Assembly (NCBI GenBank): GCA_018884035.1
Contig: JAHLFE010000193.1
Span: 1-42,726, forward strand
Length of the DNA: 42,726 nt
Source: Candidatus Anaerobiospirillum pullicola
Lineage (GTDB): Bacteria > Pseudomonadota > Gammaproteobacteria > Enterobacterales > Succinivibrionaceae
Direction of reading: 5' to 3'
Part shown: one piece after another, positions 35,866-42,726 of the stretch
Numbering within the stretch: the stretch's first letter is position 1
How the letters are laid out: each line of letters starts with the position of its first letter
The notes under the pieces: model-generated
What the model was told of the DNA's origin: nothing
What the model saw: the letters and a program-made list of their open reading frames with translations, nothing else
Databases searched by the model: none
Made by a program: the position numbers and the translations under genes

Positions 35866-37944
35866 ATGACTGCTTATAACAATCCGCAGGCGGAGCAAGC
35901 CTTTAATGGACTTGTGCAGACTCTGCTGTTGCACTTTCCTAGTTTTATTACTCCACAAGAAAATCAAACACTGCAACAACTTATACCGCTAGCATCCAAT
36001 CCTTCTTTCCTGCCAAACTTGTTGCCACAAGTGTTGCAGATTGCCGCCACTGTTAAGCTGCGCTCACAACAGTCTTTTGAGCACACAATGTCTTTATTAA
36101 ACCAAGGCATTGAATCCCTGCAACAGCTGGCTGTCAATCCAAATGCTACTGTAAATCAAGTAACCCCTACTGCGCCTTTAGCCACTGCCTCTCCTCTGAC
36201 GGGCTTTATGGGTGGTGTGGGGGCAGCACCTATGACAGCTACCAACGCCATGGGTATGGGCATGGCAGCGATGTCTACTGCTCCAGCCATGGGTATGGGC
36301 ACACCAATGGGCGGCAATGCCATGGGCAATATGGGCTCTATGCCTCCTGCCGCAGCTGACGCTAATACTGCTTTTTCCTCGGCACAGCCAGACACTGTTG
36401 TCCAAACTCCAGCAGAAAAAGCTGCACATAATGCTCTCTTTGGTGTCTCCGCATCTAAAACTACTGCCACATTACAGGGCAAAGAGACCAAGGGCAATAC
36501 CGAAGAACGCACCTACAGCGTCGAAATGGAGAAGGCCAGACTGCGTAGTATGGAGCAGGCTAAAGAAATCCTTGAGAGGTTTAGACCGCTCTTAGATGAG
36601 GATGACATCCACTATCTGCAGAGAAAGGTTATTGCTGTTGGTGGCACTACCTACCAAAAGCAAATCCAAAGAATCATTGACAAGGTCAAAGCCGTCTATC
36701 CTGACTACAAGCCTATTGGTACCCGTAGTCGCCGTATGGAGTATACGGTGCCAACTACCGATGCCAACGGTCATAAGCTCAACTCTTCTGAGCGTAACCG
36801 TTTACAGACCAAGGAGATCGCCAAGAATCTGCTGCAGAAGTTTGATCCTTGGCTGAATTTAGAGCAGCGTCTTTACCTGAGCAAGGTAGCCGACAAGGGC
36901 GTGACCTACTTAGAAAAGATCAGAGCCATTGAGAGCGAGCTCGAGAATGCTCCTTTTGCGGCGCAAGCAAAAAAAGAGCTGCTCAACAAGGTCACAGCAG
37001 GCAATGACGCGGACGATACCACCGGCAAATCAACGGTGATTAAGGCTGGGGAGCAACAGCAATCCCACGCGGCGGTGTACATGTCGCGCTCCGAGAACAA
37101 CACCGCTGCCCCTGCTCAGGCCACAGCTCCTGTTAGTGCTACTACTGGCGCAAAGTCCGTTAGCGAGTCGGCATGGGCACCAAGCAAGAACAAGGTTAAG
37201 GACATCAACGAATCTCGTCCTACCTTTATCCCTCGCATTGACACCACCAACCCAGGTACAGTCGCCGACACCCGCCGCGCCGCGCAAAGACTGTTTCGTG
37301 TTTACAAGGAGCGCCTCACCCCTGAGGAGCGCGAGACAGTAGAGCGCATTCTCGCTAACAACGAGGCTAACGGCCCTTACATCGAGCACCTCTTCCAAGA
37401 GTGCGCCTTACGTCCCGCTCCAGCTGCGACCCAACGTGAGAGCAAATACAAGCCGTACCAGCAAGGGCCGCAACAGGAACAGGCCACTACGGTCTACACC
37501 TCCGGCTCAACCACGGGCTCTGAGGGCAACTCTGGCATTGGCAGCTTAGGTGCGATCTTACGCGATGCTTTTAATCAAAAGGGCACCCCAAGCACCAACG
37601 CTGCTACTGCTAAGCCACAAGCGGGCAACAGCAACAGAGCGTGGAATACGCCCTCGCGCGTCAATCAGGTTTCGGTAGGCCCAGCCGCCAGCACGCCTGC
37701 CTCCGGTGAAGCCGCTCCCACCGCCAGCGCTGAGAACAAGACGGCCATTAGTGCTAGCTTAAAAGCGCAGAGCAAGCGCTTAGCCCGCGATCTGATCGAG
37801 AACCACTCGGCTGAGATTCGTGACCACGAGGTCACCTTCCTCACCACCATGATGCGTCTGGGCTGCGATGACATGGAGTCCTTCCACAAGCTCAATGACA
37901 TGGCTAAGCTCATCACCTCGCGCTCACGCATGATTTCGCGCTAA
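35866..37944 (+). CDS. 692-residue protein with five helical repeats and the A-L-F-G motif
   Basis: Unrecognised member of the same protein set. Five repeat units lie at about 14-60, 229-275, 314-360, 471-514 and 636-682, each with a helix of type A-K-x-L-L-x-K-F, a turn starting with L/P-x-x-E, and a closing helix. The second and third are the most regular (E-R-F-R-P-L-L-D-E-D-D and Q-K-F-D-P-W-L-N-L-E-Q). A Met/Gly-rich segment lies at about 114-158, and E-K-A-A-H-N-A-L-F-G, the short motif, at 184-193. Linkers are Ala/Thr/Ser-rich; the C-terminal unit is Arg/Lys-rich. No signal peptide, transmembrane segment or catalytic motif is seen. ATG 35866 follows GGAGAAG at about 7-9 bases. A hairpin terminator lies 210 bases after the stop. 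Confidence 0.78.
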   Translation: MTAYNNPQAEQAFNGLVQTLLLHFPSFITPQENQTLQQLIPLASNPSFLPNLLPQVLQIAATVKLRSQQSFEHTMSLLNQGIESLQQLAVNPNATVNQVTPTAPLATASPLTGFMGGVGAAPMTATNAMGMGMAAMSTAPAMGMGTPMGGNAMGNMGSMPPAAADANTAFSSAQPDTVVQTPAEKAAHNALFGVSASKTTATLQGKETKGNTEERTYSVEMEKARLRSMEQAKEILERFRPLLDEDDIHYLQRKVIAVGGTTYQKQIQRIIDKVKAVYPDYKPIGTRSRRMEYTVPTTDANGHKLNSSERNRLQTKEIAKNLLQKFDPWLNLEQRLYLSKVADKGVTYLEKIRAIESELENAPFAAQAKKELLNKVTAGNDADDTTGKSTVIKAGEQQQSHAAVYMSRSENNTAAPAQATAPVSATTGAKSVSESAWAPSKNKVKDINESRPTFIPRIDTTNPGTVADTRRAAQRLFRVYKERLTPEERETVERILANNEANGPYIEHLFQECALRPAPAATQRESKYKPYQQGPQQEQATTVYTSGSTTGSEGNSGIGSLGAILRDAFNQKGTPSTNAATAKPQAGNSNRAWNTPSRVNQVSVGPAASTPASGEAAPTASAENKTAISASLKAQSKRLARDLIENHSAEIRDHEVTFLTTMMRLGCDDMESFHKLNDMAKLITSRSRMISR

Positions 37945-37945
37945 A

Positions 37946-38014
37946 GCTAAGAGCTTAGCTTAGCTTAGATCGCTTAGGCTTCGCTTCTTTTAGCTTAGCT
38001 TATGTTCTGCTTAG
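37946..38014. repeat. Degenerate GCTTAGCTTAGC-type short repeats
   Basis: The stretch after the 692-residue gene is made of repeated AGCTTAG/GAGCTTA/TTAGCTTAG words, for example GAGCTTAGCTTAGCTTAG at 37950. It looks like slippage-prone or decayed short repeats; no coding frame is affected. Confidence 0.5.
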
Positions 38015-38153
38015 AGCTTCTGCTCTAATCTAGAGCGCCACGCACAGGCGCTAAGTAAGGCCAAGTGGCTTGCTGTGATTAAAACTCAGGATGCTACCTA
38101 CCCTCTATCTTAGTTGCCTGTTGCCCTTCATATTTCCGCGTAAACACTCTCAG

Positions 38154-38187
38154 AGGCTATCTTCGCTCCGCGACGATAGCCTTTTTT
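38154..38187 (+). terminator. Rho-independent terminator downstream of the 692-residue gene
   Basis: AGGCTATC (38154-38161) pairs with GATAGCCT (38175-38182), with an inner TCGC/GCGA extension, followed by TTTTTT. It is strong by inspection and the only terminator found for the 692-residue gene. Confidence 0.88.
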
Positions 38188-38400
38188 CATTGCAGCGTAG
38201 GTAGCTACAAAACGCCCTTTAACGGCAGGTAAGAACGCGCACGCAAGCTTTTATTTAGTTGCTGACAGTGCACAGCGTGCACACAGGGCATAACGCATGT
38301 TATGATTATCACACGATGTTAAGCGTAACATGGCGTTGCATTGCGCTGCATAGCGCTTTATCCACATCTAGCAGCCAATATTCCGTCCGTGAGGGCGGGG

Positions 38401-38638
38401 TACGGCCACAGTAGGACGTGCTCGCACTGTGGCTATGCGAGCAAGAAGAACCGTAGACCGCAGGCTGTATTTGTTTGTTTGTGTGCACTGCGGTTACAGC
38501 AATAATGCTGACATTAACGCCGCAATCAACATCAAGAATCGTTTCCTTGACTCACTCGAGGCTGGAAGTGAAAAAGGGCAGGACATGCCCAGATGGCCCA
38601 GAGGCAACTCAAATCAGACCAAAAGTCTAAGTAGTTGA
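38401..38638 (+). pseudogene. C-terminal relic of an IS605-type tnpB (OrfB), frameshifted
   Basis: Two frames together give the TnpB C-terminal zinc ribbon. In one, T-C-S-H-C-G-Y is encoded at 38416-38436. After a shift of one base around 38450-38470 the other frame reads L-F-V-C-V-H-C-G-Y, then N-N-A-D-I-N-A-A-I-N-I-K-N-R-F, the family's conserved end with the last catalytic Asp in N-A-D. About 300 residues of the usual 350-400, including most of the RuvC core, are missing, so the protein is not functional. The IS605-type right end at 38790-38829 follows 150 bases later. Confidence 0.75.
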
Positions 38639-38829
38639 GCTGCCAGAGCTAACTGATTAAAGCTTAAGCCCTAAGGACTCGTCTGATAAAGCTTAAGCTC
38701 AGTCGACAACAGGAACCCGCCGGAACATCAGAGGAGAGCAGTCTCACCTTAATTAAACAGGCGAGCTTGTGCATTTAAGGACTCTGATGCGGAAGGAATC
38801 CCCAATCGTCAGAGCGGGGAGGATGTCAA
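38639..38829 (+). mobile_element. IS605/IS1341-type right end with reRNA-like 3' region
   Basis: Downstream of the tnpB stop, the sequence ends in GGAATCCCC, a short loop, and GGGGAGGATGTCAA (38791-38829). This is the typical right-end arrangement of IS605-family elements, where a subterminal hairpin precedes the cleavage site. In active elements the guide RNA for TnpB (reRNA or omega RNA) is made from this strand and region, and the bases just after the end act as guide; here those would begin at 38830. Two GATAAAGCTTAAG-like words at 38660 and 38685 may form further structure. The left end was not identified. Confidence 0.6.
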
Positions 38830-38890
38830 TTGGCGCACGAAGCCATCTAAAATACGGATGACGTCGCCATAGTTGTGGCTGCGCCACTAT

Positions 38891-38911
38891 CGTGACATGA
38901 GTTATGTTACG
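38891..38911 (+). promoter_or_regulatory. Inverted repeat upstream of crp
   Basis: CGTGACAT (38891-38898) and ATGTTACG (38904-38911) form an 8-bp inverted repeat with one mismatch, 67 bases before the crp start. The half-site spacing does not match the CRP consensus TGTGA-N6-TCACA, so autoregulation by CRP is not evident. A TAAAAT at 38848-38853 is a possible -10 element. Confidence 0.3.
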
Positions 38912-38977
38912 GATACGCCATGATCCCTCCTACGGGGCGCACTTGGCGCAGGTTAACTTGAGCAAGGTTTTACTAAT

Positions 38978-39613
38978 ATGGTTAAGGCACCTGCTGATAG
39001 CACCATTAGCTGGTTTGTAAGTCAGTGTCACATCCACAAGCACCCGCAGAAGAGTACCATTATCCACGCAGGTGAAAAGGCTGACACCCTTTATTACATT
39101 GTAAAGGGCACGGTGGTGGTCTTAATCAAGGATCACGATGGCCATGAGATGATCCTCACCTACCTCAACCAAGGTGATTTCATTGGCGAGTTAGGTCTGT
39201 TTAACGACACCGAGGAGAACCCAACGCGTACAGCGTGGGTCAAGGCCAAGACGAGCTGTGAGATTGCTGAGGTCTCCTACAACAAGTTCAAGCAGCTAGT
39301 GCAGGTTAACCCAGAGATTCTGATGCGTCTGGCTGGTCAGATGGCGGCGCGCTTAACTGACACTTCGCGCAAAGTAGGCAACTTAGCCTTCTTAGACGTG
39401 ACGGGCCGCATTGCCAAGACCTTGCTGAACTTATCGCATCAACCAGAGGCGATGACCCACCCTGATGGCATGCAGATTAAGATCACGCGTCAAGAGATTG
39501 GTCAGATTGTGGGCTGCTCTCGTGAGACGGTGGGGCGCATTCTGAAGATGATGGAAGAGAACCATCTAATTCACGCCCACGGCAAGACCATTGTCGTCTT
39601 TGGCACGCGCTAG
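38978..39613 (+). CDS. crp: cAMP receptor protein (catabolite activator)
   Basis: A 211-residue global transcription regulator that binds cAMP and DNA as a dimer. The N-terminal beta-barrel holds the cAMP phosphate-binding cassette, G-E-L-G-L-F with a neighbouring Arg/Thr (about 72-85). The long C-helix follows ([10 protein letters not shown]). The helix-turn-helix [17 protein letters not shown] is identical to the E. coli recognition region, and the C-terminus is [11 protein letters not shown]. Identity to E. coli CRP is very high by eye. A four-residue T-E-E-N-P-T insertion-like difference lies near residue 80. ATG 38978 gives the expected N-terminus; a GAGCAAGG sequence lies upstream at a long spacing. 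It is followed by its own terminator, so it is monocistronic, and it is preceded by an IS605-type right end whose boundary is about 150 bases upstream. Confidence 0.98.
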   Translation: MVKAPADSTISWFVSQCHIHKHPQKSTIIHAGEKADTLYYIVKGTVVVLIKDHDGHEMILTYLNQGDFIGELGLFNDTEENPTRTAWVKAKTSCEIAEVSYNKFKQLVQVNPEILMRLAGQMAARLTDTSRKVGNLAFLDVTGRIAKTLLNLSHQPEAMTHPDGMQIKITRQEIGQIVGCSRETVGRILKMMEENHLIHAHGKTIVVFGTR

Positions 39614-40259
39614 GCTGCGTAAAAGCAGCGTTTCCACAGCAGCCATCAGAGGTGGCGGCTGGTGGTAAGGAAAAGACCCAACTCGCTTGCGAGCTGGGTT
39701 TTTCTTTATCTGGAGCCCCACCAAAGCGCCATGGCCTTGTCCTTAGCCTGTGGCCAAAATGAGAGGTGACGCCTGCTCTGTACTCAAGATGCTGCTTGAG
39801 AACACCTTACATCAGCTCTACCTTAGCTCAAAGGCAACCGCAGGCACCACCTCATATAAGTGCCCCTTATCTGTGTCCGGTTAGCCTGTGATGGTATTGC
39901 CCCTCAGGGTAAAGTATTGACAGCTTCCTGCAGCACCACAGCTCCCAAAGCGCTACTGCTGCCTTATTTCCCTACATCGCTAAACTCCTACGCCTCTATC
40001 TTCTTAAATACCTTCCCCCAAAGGCCTCGTAACTTGCCATGGCTATACCGCCATTTCTAGGGCAGGCGCGTTACAAAATTGTGCAGTACAGCCAATCCCT
40101 TTTGCCACTATCCCCCGCAAAGGGCCCGTCACTATCGGCTTTTTGCCCTTAATACGCTCCATTCTAGAGCCCCACCCTCACAGCCCCTTTTTGCAGCGTC
40201 ACCTCTTTAATAAAGCCGATAAAATTGCGCTTTTGCTGCCCCCATTGTACGATTTAGCT
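39614..40259. other. Gap between crp and the TnpA-like gene
   Basis: Holds the crp terminator (39674-39706). The remaining 550 bases show no gene: a 66-codon frame at 39860-40060 has no supporting features. TTTAATAAAG and GATAAAAT near 40205-40225 could be -10 elements for the TnpA-like gene, with TTGCAG at 40191 as a badly spaced -35. Confidence 0.35.
39674..39706 (+). terminator. Rho-independent terminator of crp
   Basis: AGACCCAACTCGC pairs with GCGAGCTGGGTTT across a TT loop, with one internal A/C mismatch, and is followed by TTTTTC. It lies 60 bases after the crp stop. Confidence 0.9.
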
Positions 40260-40676
40260 ATGACAAAACTTTCATACTATCGCAATGTGGTTACTCAGAT
40301 CTCATACCTCATTGTCTGCTGTACCAAATACGGTAGTCCACTCCTCAGAGATCCCGAGCACAGTATCTTTTTATCCACTCAGCTACAAGAGCTGTGTGCC
40401 CAACATGGCTATGAGCTGCAATCTTTTCAGGTTCACAACAGCTACGTCATCATGCACCTGCAGCTGTCTCCGAACGAGGCCATTGGCAATGCCATGCGCA
40501 CGATTAAGGGCACCTTAGGGCGGAAGATGCTAAAGCAGTTTCCTGATCTGCGCTTAGAAATGGTTGATGGCAACTTTTGGGCACCAACCTACTTTGTTGC
40601 TACGGAGGGGGAAGTCAGCACCGAAACGATTCAGGACTTTATCGCGTTTGCCTCGCAAACGAAGAAGCGCCGCTAA
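40260..40676 (+). CDS. IS200-like TnpA homologue lacking its catalytic residues
   Basis: A 138-residue protein that aligns over its full length with Y1 (HUH-tyrosine) transposases of IS200/IS605: a T-K-Y strand early, an L-Q-E-L-C helix, I-K-G-T-L-G-R-K-M at 82-90, N-F-W-A-P-T-Y-F-V-A-T-E-G at 105-117, and the final helix. The H-U-H position, where IS200 has A-D-H-I-H-M-L-L, reads N-S-Y-V-I-M-H-L (60-67), so both metal-binding His are replaced (Y62, I64). The nucleophilic Tyr of the last helix (Q-D-Y-I in IS200) is Phe127 (Q-D-F-I). The frame is intact and has its own downstream terminator. It is flanked by crp and fabA, and no IS ends are seen close by. ATG 40260 starts at the usual N-terminus; a TTG at 40143 would add 39 unrelated residues. 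A domesticated nucleic-acid-binding protein is the likeliest reading. Confidence 0.8.
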   Translation: MTKLSYYRNVVTQISYLIVCCTKYGSPLLRDPEHSIFLSTQLQELCAQHGYELQSFQVHNSYVIMHLQLSPNEAIGNAMRTIKGTLGRKMLKQFPDLRLEMVDGNFWAPTYFVATEGEVSTETIQDFIAFASQTKKRR

Positions 40677-41113
40677 GGCCACCGCCTAACACTAACAGCG
40701 CCACAAGAGGCCGCAGCTTTAACCTTACAAACACACACAGCATGACGCGCTTACAGCGCACGTCTTAGCATCACACTTTTCCAAGAGACTCTTACCTCAA
40801 TAGCTGGCTTGTCCAGCTATTTTTATGCGCCCCATATCCCTTGTGCCCATGCTCAAGCTAGCATTGTGCCTGCCTTTTCCCTACATATTTACGCCAAATG
40901 GCTGTGCACCTAGAGAAAAGTGCGAGAAAAGGCTGCTCTTTTCCCACTTAGTCACGGCAAAATGCCCCCTGTCACCTTTTAATCCTGTAAAATAGCCCCC
41001 ATAGTCACTACTGCTGGTAGTGCGCACTTCTTCGACCCGTGGCATCGATGGGCTGTTTTGCAACGTGGGCCCGCGTTTCAGCCATCCTGGGCAAGCATTT
41101 TCAGGAGTTAAGC
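40677..41113. other. Gap upstream of fabA
   Basis: Contains the terminator at 40800-40825 and then the fabA upstream region. TAAAAT at 40988-40993 is a possible -10, but no matching -35 is found. No gene is seen; short frames here have no support. Confidence 0.4.
40800..40825 (+). terminator. Rho-independent terminator after the TnpA-like gene
   Basis: ATAGCTGG (40800-40807), loop CTTGT, CCAGCTAT (40813-40820), then TTTTAT. A perfect 8-bp stem with a T-run, 124 bases after the stop. It isolates fabA from upstream transcription. Confidence 0.88.
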
Positions 41114-41647
41114 ATGGCCTCGCTGCTTGAACAAGGCATCCATTCCTTTAGCAAAGAAGATCTCTTAGCCTGCTCGCGTGGAGAGTTATTTGGCCCTGGT
41201 AACAGCCAATTACCTGCTCCAAACATGCTGATGTTCGACCGCATCACCTCGATTCGTGCTGACAATGGCTCGCACAACTTAGGTCAAATCACCGCTGAGC
41301 TCGACATTACCCCTGATCTGTGGTTCTTTGCTTGCCACTTCCCAGGCGATCCGGTGATGCCAGGCTGTTTAGGCTTAGATGCGATGTGGCAGTTAGTGGG
41401 CTTCTTCTTAGGCTGGCGTGGTGGCCCTGGTAAGGGCCGTGCGTTAGGCGTGAAGAACGTCAAGTTCAAGGGCGAAGTGCTGCCAACTTGCAAGAAGGTC
41501 ACTTACGTCATCGACATCACCCGTGTGATCGAGCGCGGTCGTTTAATTATGGGCGTGGCCAATGGTCAGGTATTAGCTGATGACAAGCTTATCTACACCG
41601 CCGAAGACCTGCAAGTGGGCTTAATTCCACCAACTGCCAACAAGTAA
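41114..41647 (+). CDS. fabA: 3-hydroxydecanoyl-ACP dehydratase/isomerase
   Basis: A 177-residue enzyme of unsaturated fatty acid synthesis. It dehydrates 3-hydroxydecanoyl-ACP and isomerises trans-2- to cis-3-decenoyl-ACP in the cytoplasm. The active-site block [20 protein letters not shown] contains the catalytic His and, 14 residues on, the Asp of L-D-A-M-W-Q-L. K-D-L-I/L-x-x-x-R-G-E-L-F-G near the start and L-P-A-P-N-M-L-M follow the family. E. coli FabA has 172 residues. ATG 41114 is chosen because AGGAG lies 6 bases upstream; the frame is open back to 41039. It is probably monocistronic. A FabR or FadR operator was not recognised. Confidence 0.97.
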   Translation: MASLLEQGIHSFSKEDLLACSRGELFGPGNSQLPAPNMLMFDRITSIRADNGSHNLGQITAELDITPDLWFFACHFPGDPVMPGCLGLDAMWQLVGFFLGWRGGPGKGRALGVKNVKFKGEVLPTCKKVTYVIDITRVIERGRLIMGVANGQVLADDKLIYTAEDLQVGLIPPTANK

Positions 41648-42414
41648 GAACACGTCAAGGCAGCATCCATAGCTGCATTTAGCGCTGTGTTTAACCTGAG
41701 CAGGTCGACTGCGGCCTGCTTGGGAACGCTTCTATCTCTGCTTTTCCTGTCAATCCTGCTGCTGCGCCCTTTACGGCGCATACAGCGCATAGCCGCTGTC
41801 CCTCTTCTCTCTTTGCCTCGTTTCCTAGCACCTTTTCCCGCAACATTTGCAGCTGTCTGTACGCACAGTCCTGTTGCCTATAATCCTCTATATCTCGGCG
41901 CTGTTTCCTTACTGCTCTTCCCTATACTAAGCCTCATGTCGTGGTCGCCGTCTATCTGCATAATGGCTCTCGGCGCTTAGCCTCTGGAGTTGTGCTCTAA
42001 AGCATTGAGCTTACTTAATGGTAGGAAACTGCATCGTGGTTCCTCACCGAGGACGGGCAAAGTATACGTGAACGCCAGAGTCAGGGCAATAACGGCAACA
42101 GCGTCTTACGGCGCCTGCATCATAAGCGTAGGATCCAGCCAACACCAACTCTTTGCGTTTTGGCGTTTTCTCGTTGGCTAACAGCTAAGCGCACGCTGGT
42201 GCTGGTGGCGTTGCTGCTTATGATGAGTCGGAGCTTGCGGTGATGAGGTGCTAATGGCAGGGGGCGGCCACATAGCCAGCCGCTAAAACGTGAGAAGTGC
42301 AGCAGAGAAAGAAAGAAAGAAAGAAAAAAAGAAGCTATCCATGGCTATCCACGGCGGGATGGCAAGGAACCGTAATTTGTTGCGGCACCGCACACAAATG
42401 CAGCGCGCAGATAC
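41648..42414. other. Gene-free stretch between fabA and the tRNA array
   Basis: No gene is supported. A 97-codon hydrophobic frame (41687-41980) lacks a ribosome binding site and looks accidental. A GC-rich hairpin (GCAGG...CCTGC, about 41699-41723) after fabA has no T-run. A GAAA microsatellite lies at 42306-42330. Confidence 0.4.
42306..42330. repeat. GAAA tetranucleotide tract
   Basis: About five GAAA units running into an A-rich tail, between fabA and the tRNA terminator. It lies outside any supported gene. Confidence 0.75.
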
Positions 42415-42437
42415 AAAAAAAGCACCCGTAGGTGCTC
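42414..42437 (-). terminator. Rho-independent terminator of the tRNA-Pro array
   Basis: On the minus strand AGCACC, loop TACG, GGTGCT, then seven T. A tetraloop hairpin with a clear T-run, 13 bases after the CCA end of the last tRNA. It marks the 3' end of the tRNA transcript. Confidence 0.92.
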
Positions 42438-42449
42438 TTTTGTGGAGAT

Positions 42450-42526
42450 TGGTCGGTGATGTAGGATTCGAACCTACGACCCACTGGTCCCAAACCAGTT
42501 GCGCTACCGGACTGCGCTAATCACCG
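42450..42526 (-). tRNA. tRNA-Pro (anticodon UGG), last copy of the array
   Basis: 77 bases including an encoded CCA. On the minus strand the acceptor CGGTGAT pairs with ATCACCG, the D arm is GCGC..GCGC, the anticodon stem is ACTGG/CCAGT with loop TTTGGGA (anticodon TGG), and the T arm has GTAGG-TTCGAAT-CCTAC. It reads proline CCA codons, and CCN more widely if U34 is modified. Confidence 0.97.
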
Positions 42527-42551
42527 ATCAGCTGTTACAAACTCGCTTGTT

Positions 42552-42628
42552 TGGTCGGTGATGTAGGATTCGAACCTACGACCCACTGGTCCCAAACCAG
42601 TTGCGCTACCGGACTGCGCTAATCACCG
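42552..42628 (-). tRNA. tRNA-Pro (anticodon UGG), second copy
   Basis: Identical over all 77 bases to the copy at 42450-42526. The 25-base spacer between them is nearly the same as the next one (both contain CTGT.ACAAACTCGCTTGTT), so the whole 102-base unit is duplicated. Confidence 0.97.
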
Positions 42629-42653
42629 CTCGCTGTAACAAACTCGCTTGTTT

Positions 42654-42726
42654 TGGTCGGTGATGTAGGATTCGAACCTACGACCCACTGGTCCCAAACC
42701 AGTTGCGCTACCGGACTGCGCTAATC
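42654..42726 (-). tRNA. tRNA-Pro (anticodon UGG), third copy, cut by window edge
   Basis: 73 of 77 bases are visible and identical to the other copies; the first four bases of the gene lie beyond the right edge. The array may continue outside the window. Confidence 0.95.

Larger units (their letters stand above)
37945..38400. other. Gap with terminator, before the tnpB relic
   Basis: Immediately after the 692-residue gene comes a run of AGCTTAG-like imperfect repeats (about 37948-38015), then the hairpin terminator at 38154-38187. A lone consensus DnaA box (TTATCCACA) is at 38358-38366. No gene is seen. Confidence 0.4.

Noticed and set aside
33886-38366. Two consensus DnaA boxes (33886-33894, 38358-38366) as sign of an origin
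   Set aside because: They are isolated, 4.5 kb apart, with no AT-rich unwinding region or origin genes; one or two matches are expected near chance level in 43 kb.
38892-38910. CRP autoregulatory site upstream of crp
   Set aside because: The half-sites are separated by 11 rather than 6 bases and lack the TGTGA/TCACA core on both sides.
41687-41980. 97-codon hydrophobic frame after fabA
   Set aside because: It would look like a membrane protein, but it lacks a start signal and charged loops; Leu/Pro-rich translation of pyrimidine-rich DNA.
42290-42520. 76-codon frame over the tRNA gene
   Set aside because: Its C-terminal G-F-E-P-T-T is the usual spurious translation of the antisense of a tRNA gene.

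Overview
This window looks like chromosomal DNA of a gammaproteobacterium. The cAMP receptor protein is nearly the E. coli protein over most of its length, FabA is of the gammaproteobacterial type, and a MepA-type murein endopeptidase is present. Abundant Ala/Thr/Ser-rich low-complexity proteins, small decayed insertion sequences and the IS types are reminiscent of the Succinivibrionaceae (Anaerobiospirillum/Succinivibrio), but that placement is inference only.

Layout. Positions 1-4.3 kb hold a gene cut by the left edge, mepA and an unrecognised 431-residue protein with its own terminator. From 4.3 to 8.1 kb the DNA is gene-poor and holds a 3'-truncated ISAs1-type transposase and one copy of a dispersed repeat. 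From 8.1 to 38 kb lies an accessory block. In its middle are three consecutive genes (13.2-26.6 kb) for a P-loop ATPase, a large protein of unknown fold, and a giant protein ending in an FtsK/HerA-type motor. Their order and architecture best fit the DptF-DptG-DptH (DndFGH) phosphorothioation-dependent restriction module. No dndA-E modification genes are in the window, and all three proteins are swollen by low-complexity inserts.

On both sides of this module lie five unrecognised genes: 392 and 712 residues before it; 1764, 138 and 692 residues after it. They are linked by two features I do not recognise from any named family. One is a short Ala-rich motif ending in L/T-F-G (form A-A-x-x-A-L-F-G), found in four of the five and as a variant at the folded-domain boundary of the DptG-like protein. 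The other is a helical repeat of about 46 residues, seen nine times in the 1764-residue protein, five times in the 692-residue protein, twice in the 712-residue protein and once in the 138-residue protein. This putative protein family around a motor/ATPase module is the best candidate here for an undescribed system. An IS630-type orfA with duplicated flanking blocks interrupts the block at 26.9-28.0 kb.

The right part (38.2-42.7 kb) returns to core genes. It holds a tnpB relic whose IS605-type right end lies just upstream of crp, then crp with a strong terminator, and an intact IS200-like TnpA homologue that has lost both its HUH histidines and its catalytic tyrosine (probably domesticated). 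fabA follows, and at the right edge a tandem array of identical tRNA-Pro(UGG) genes on the minus strand.

All calls come from reading the sequence. No database search, structure prediction or alignment program was run.
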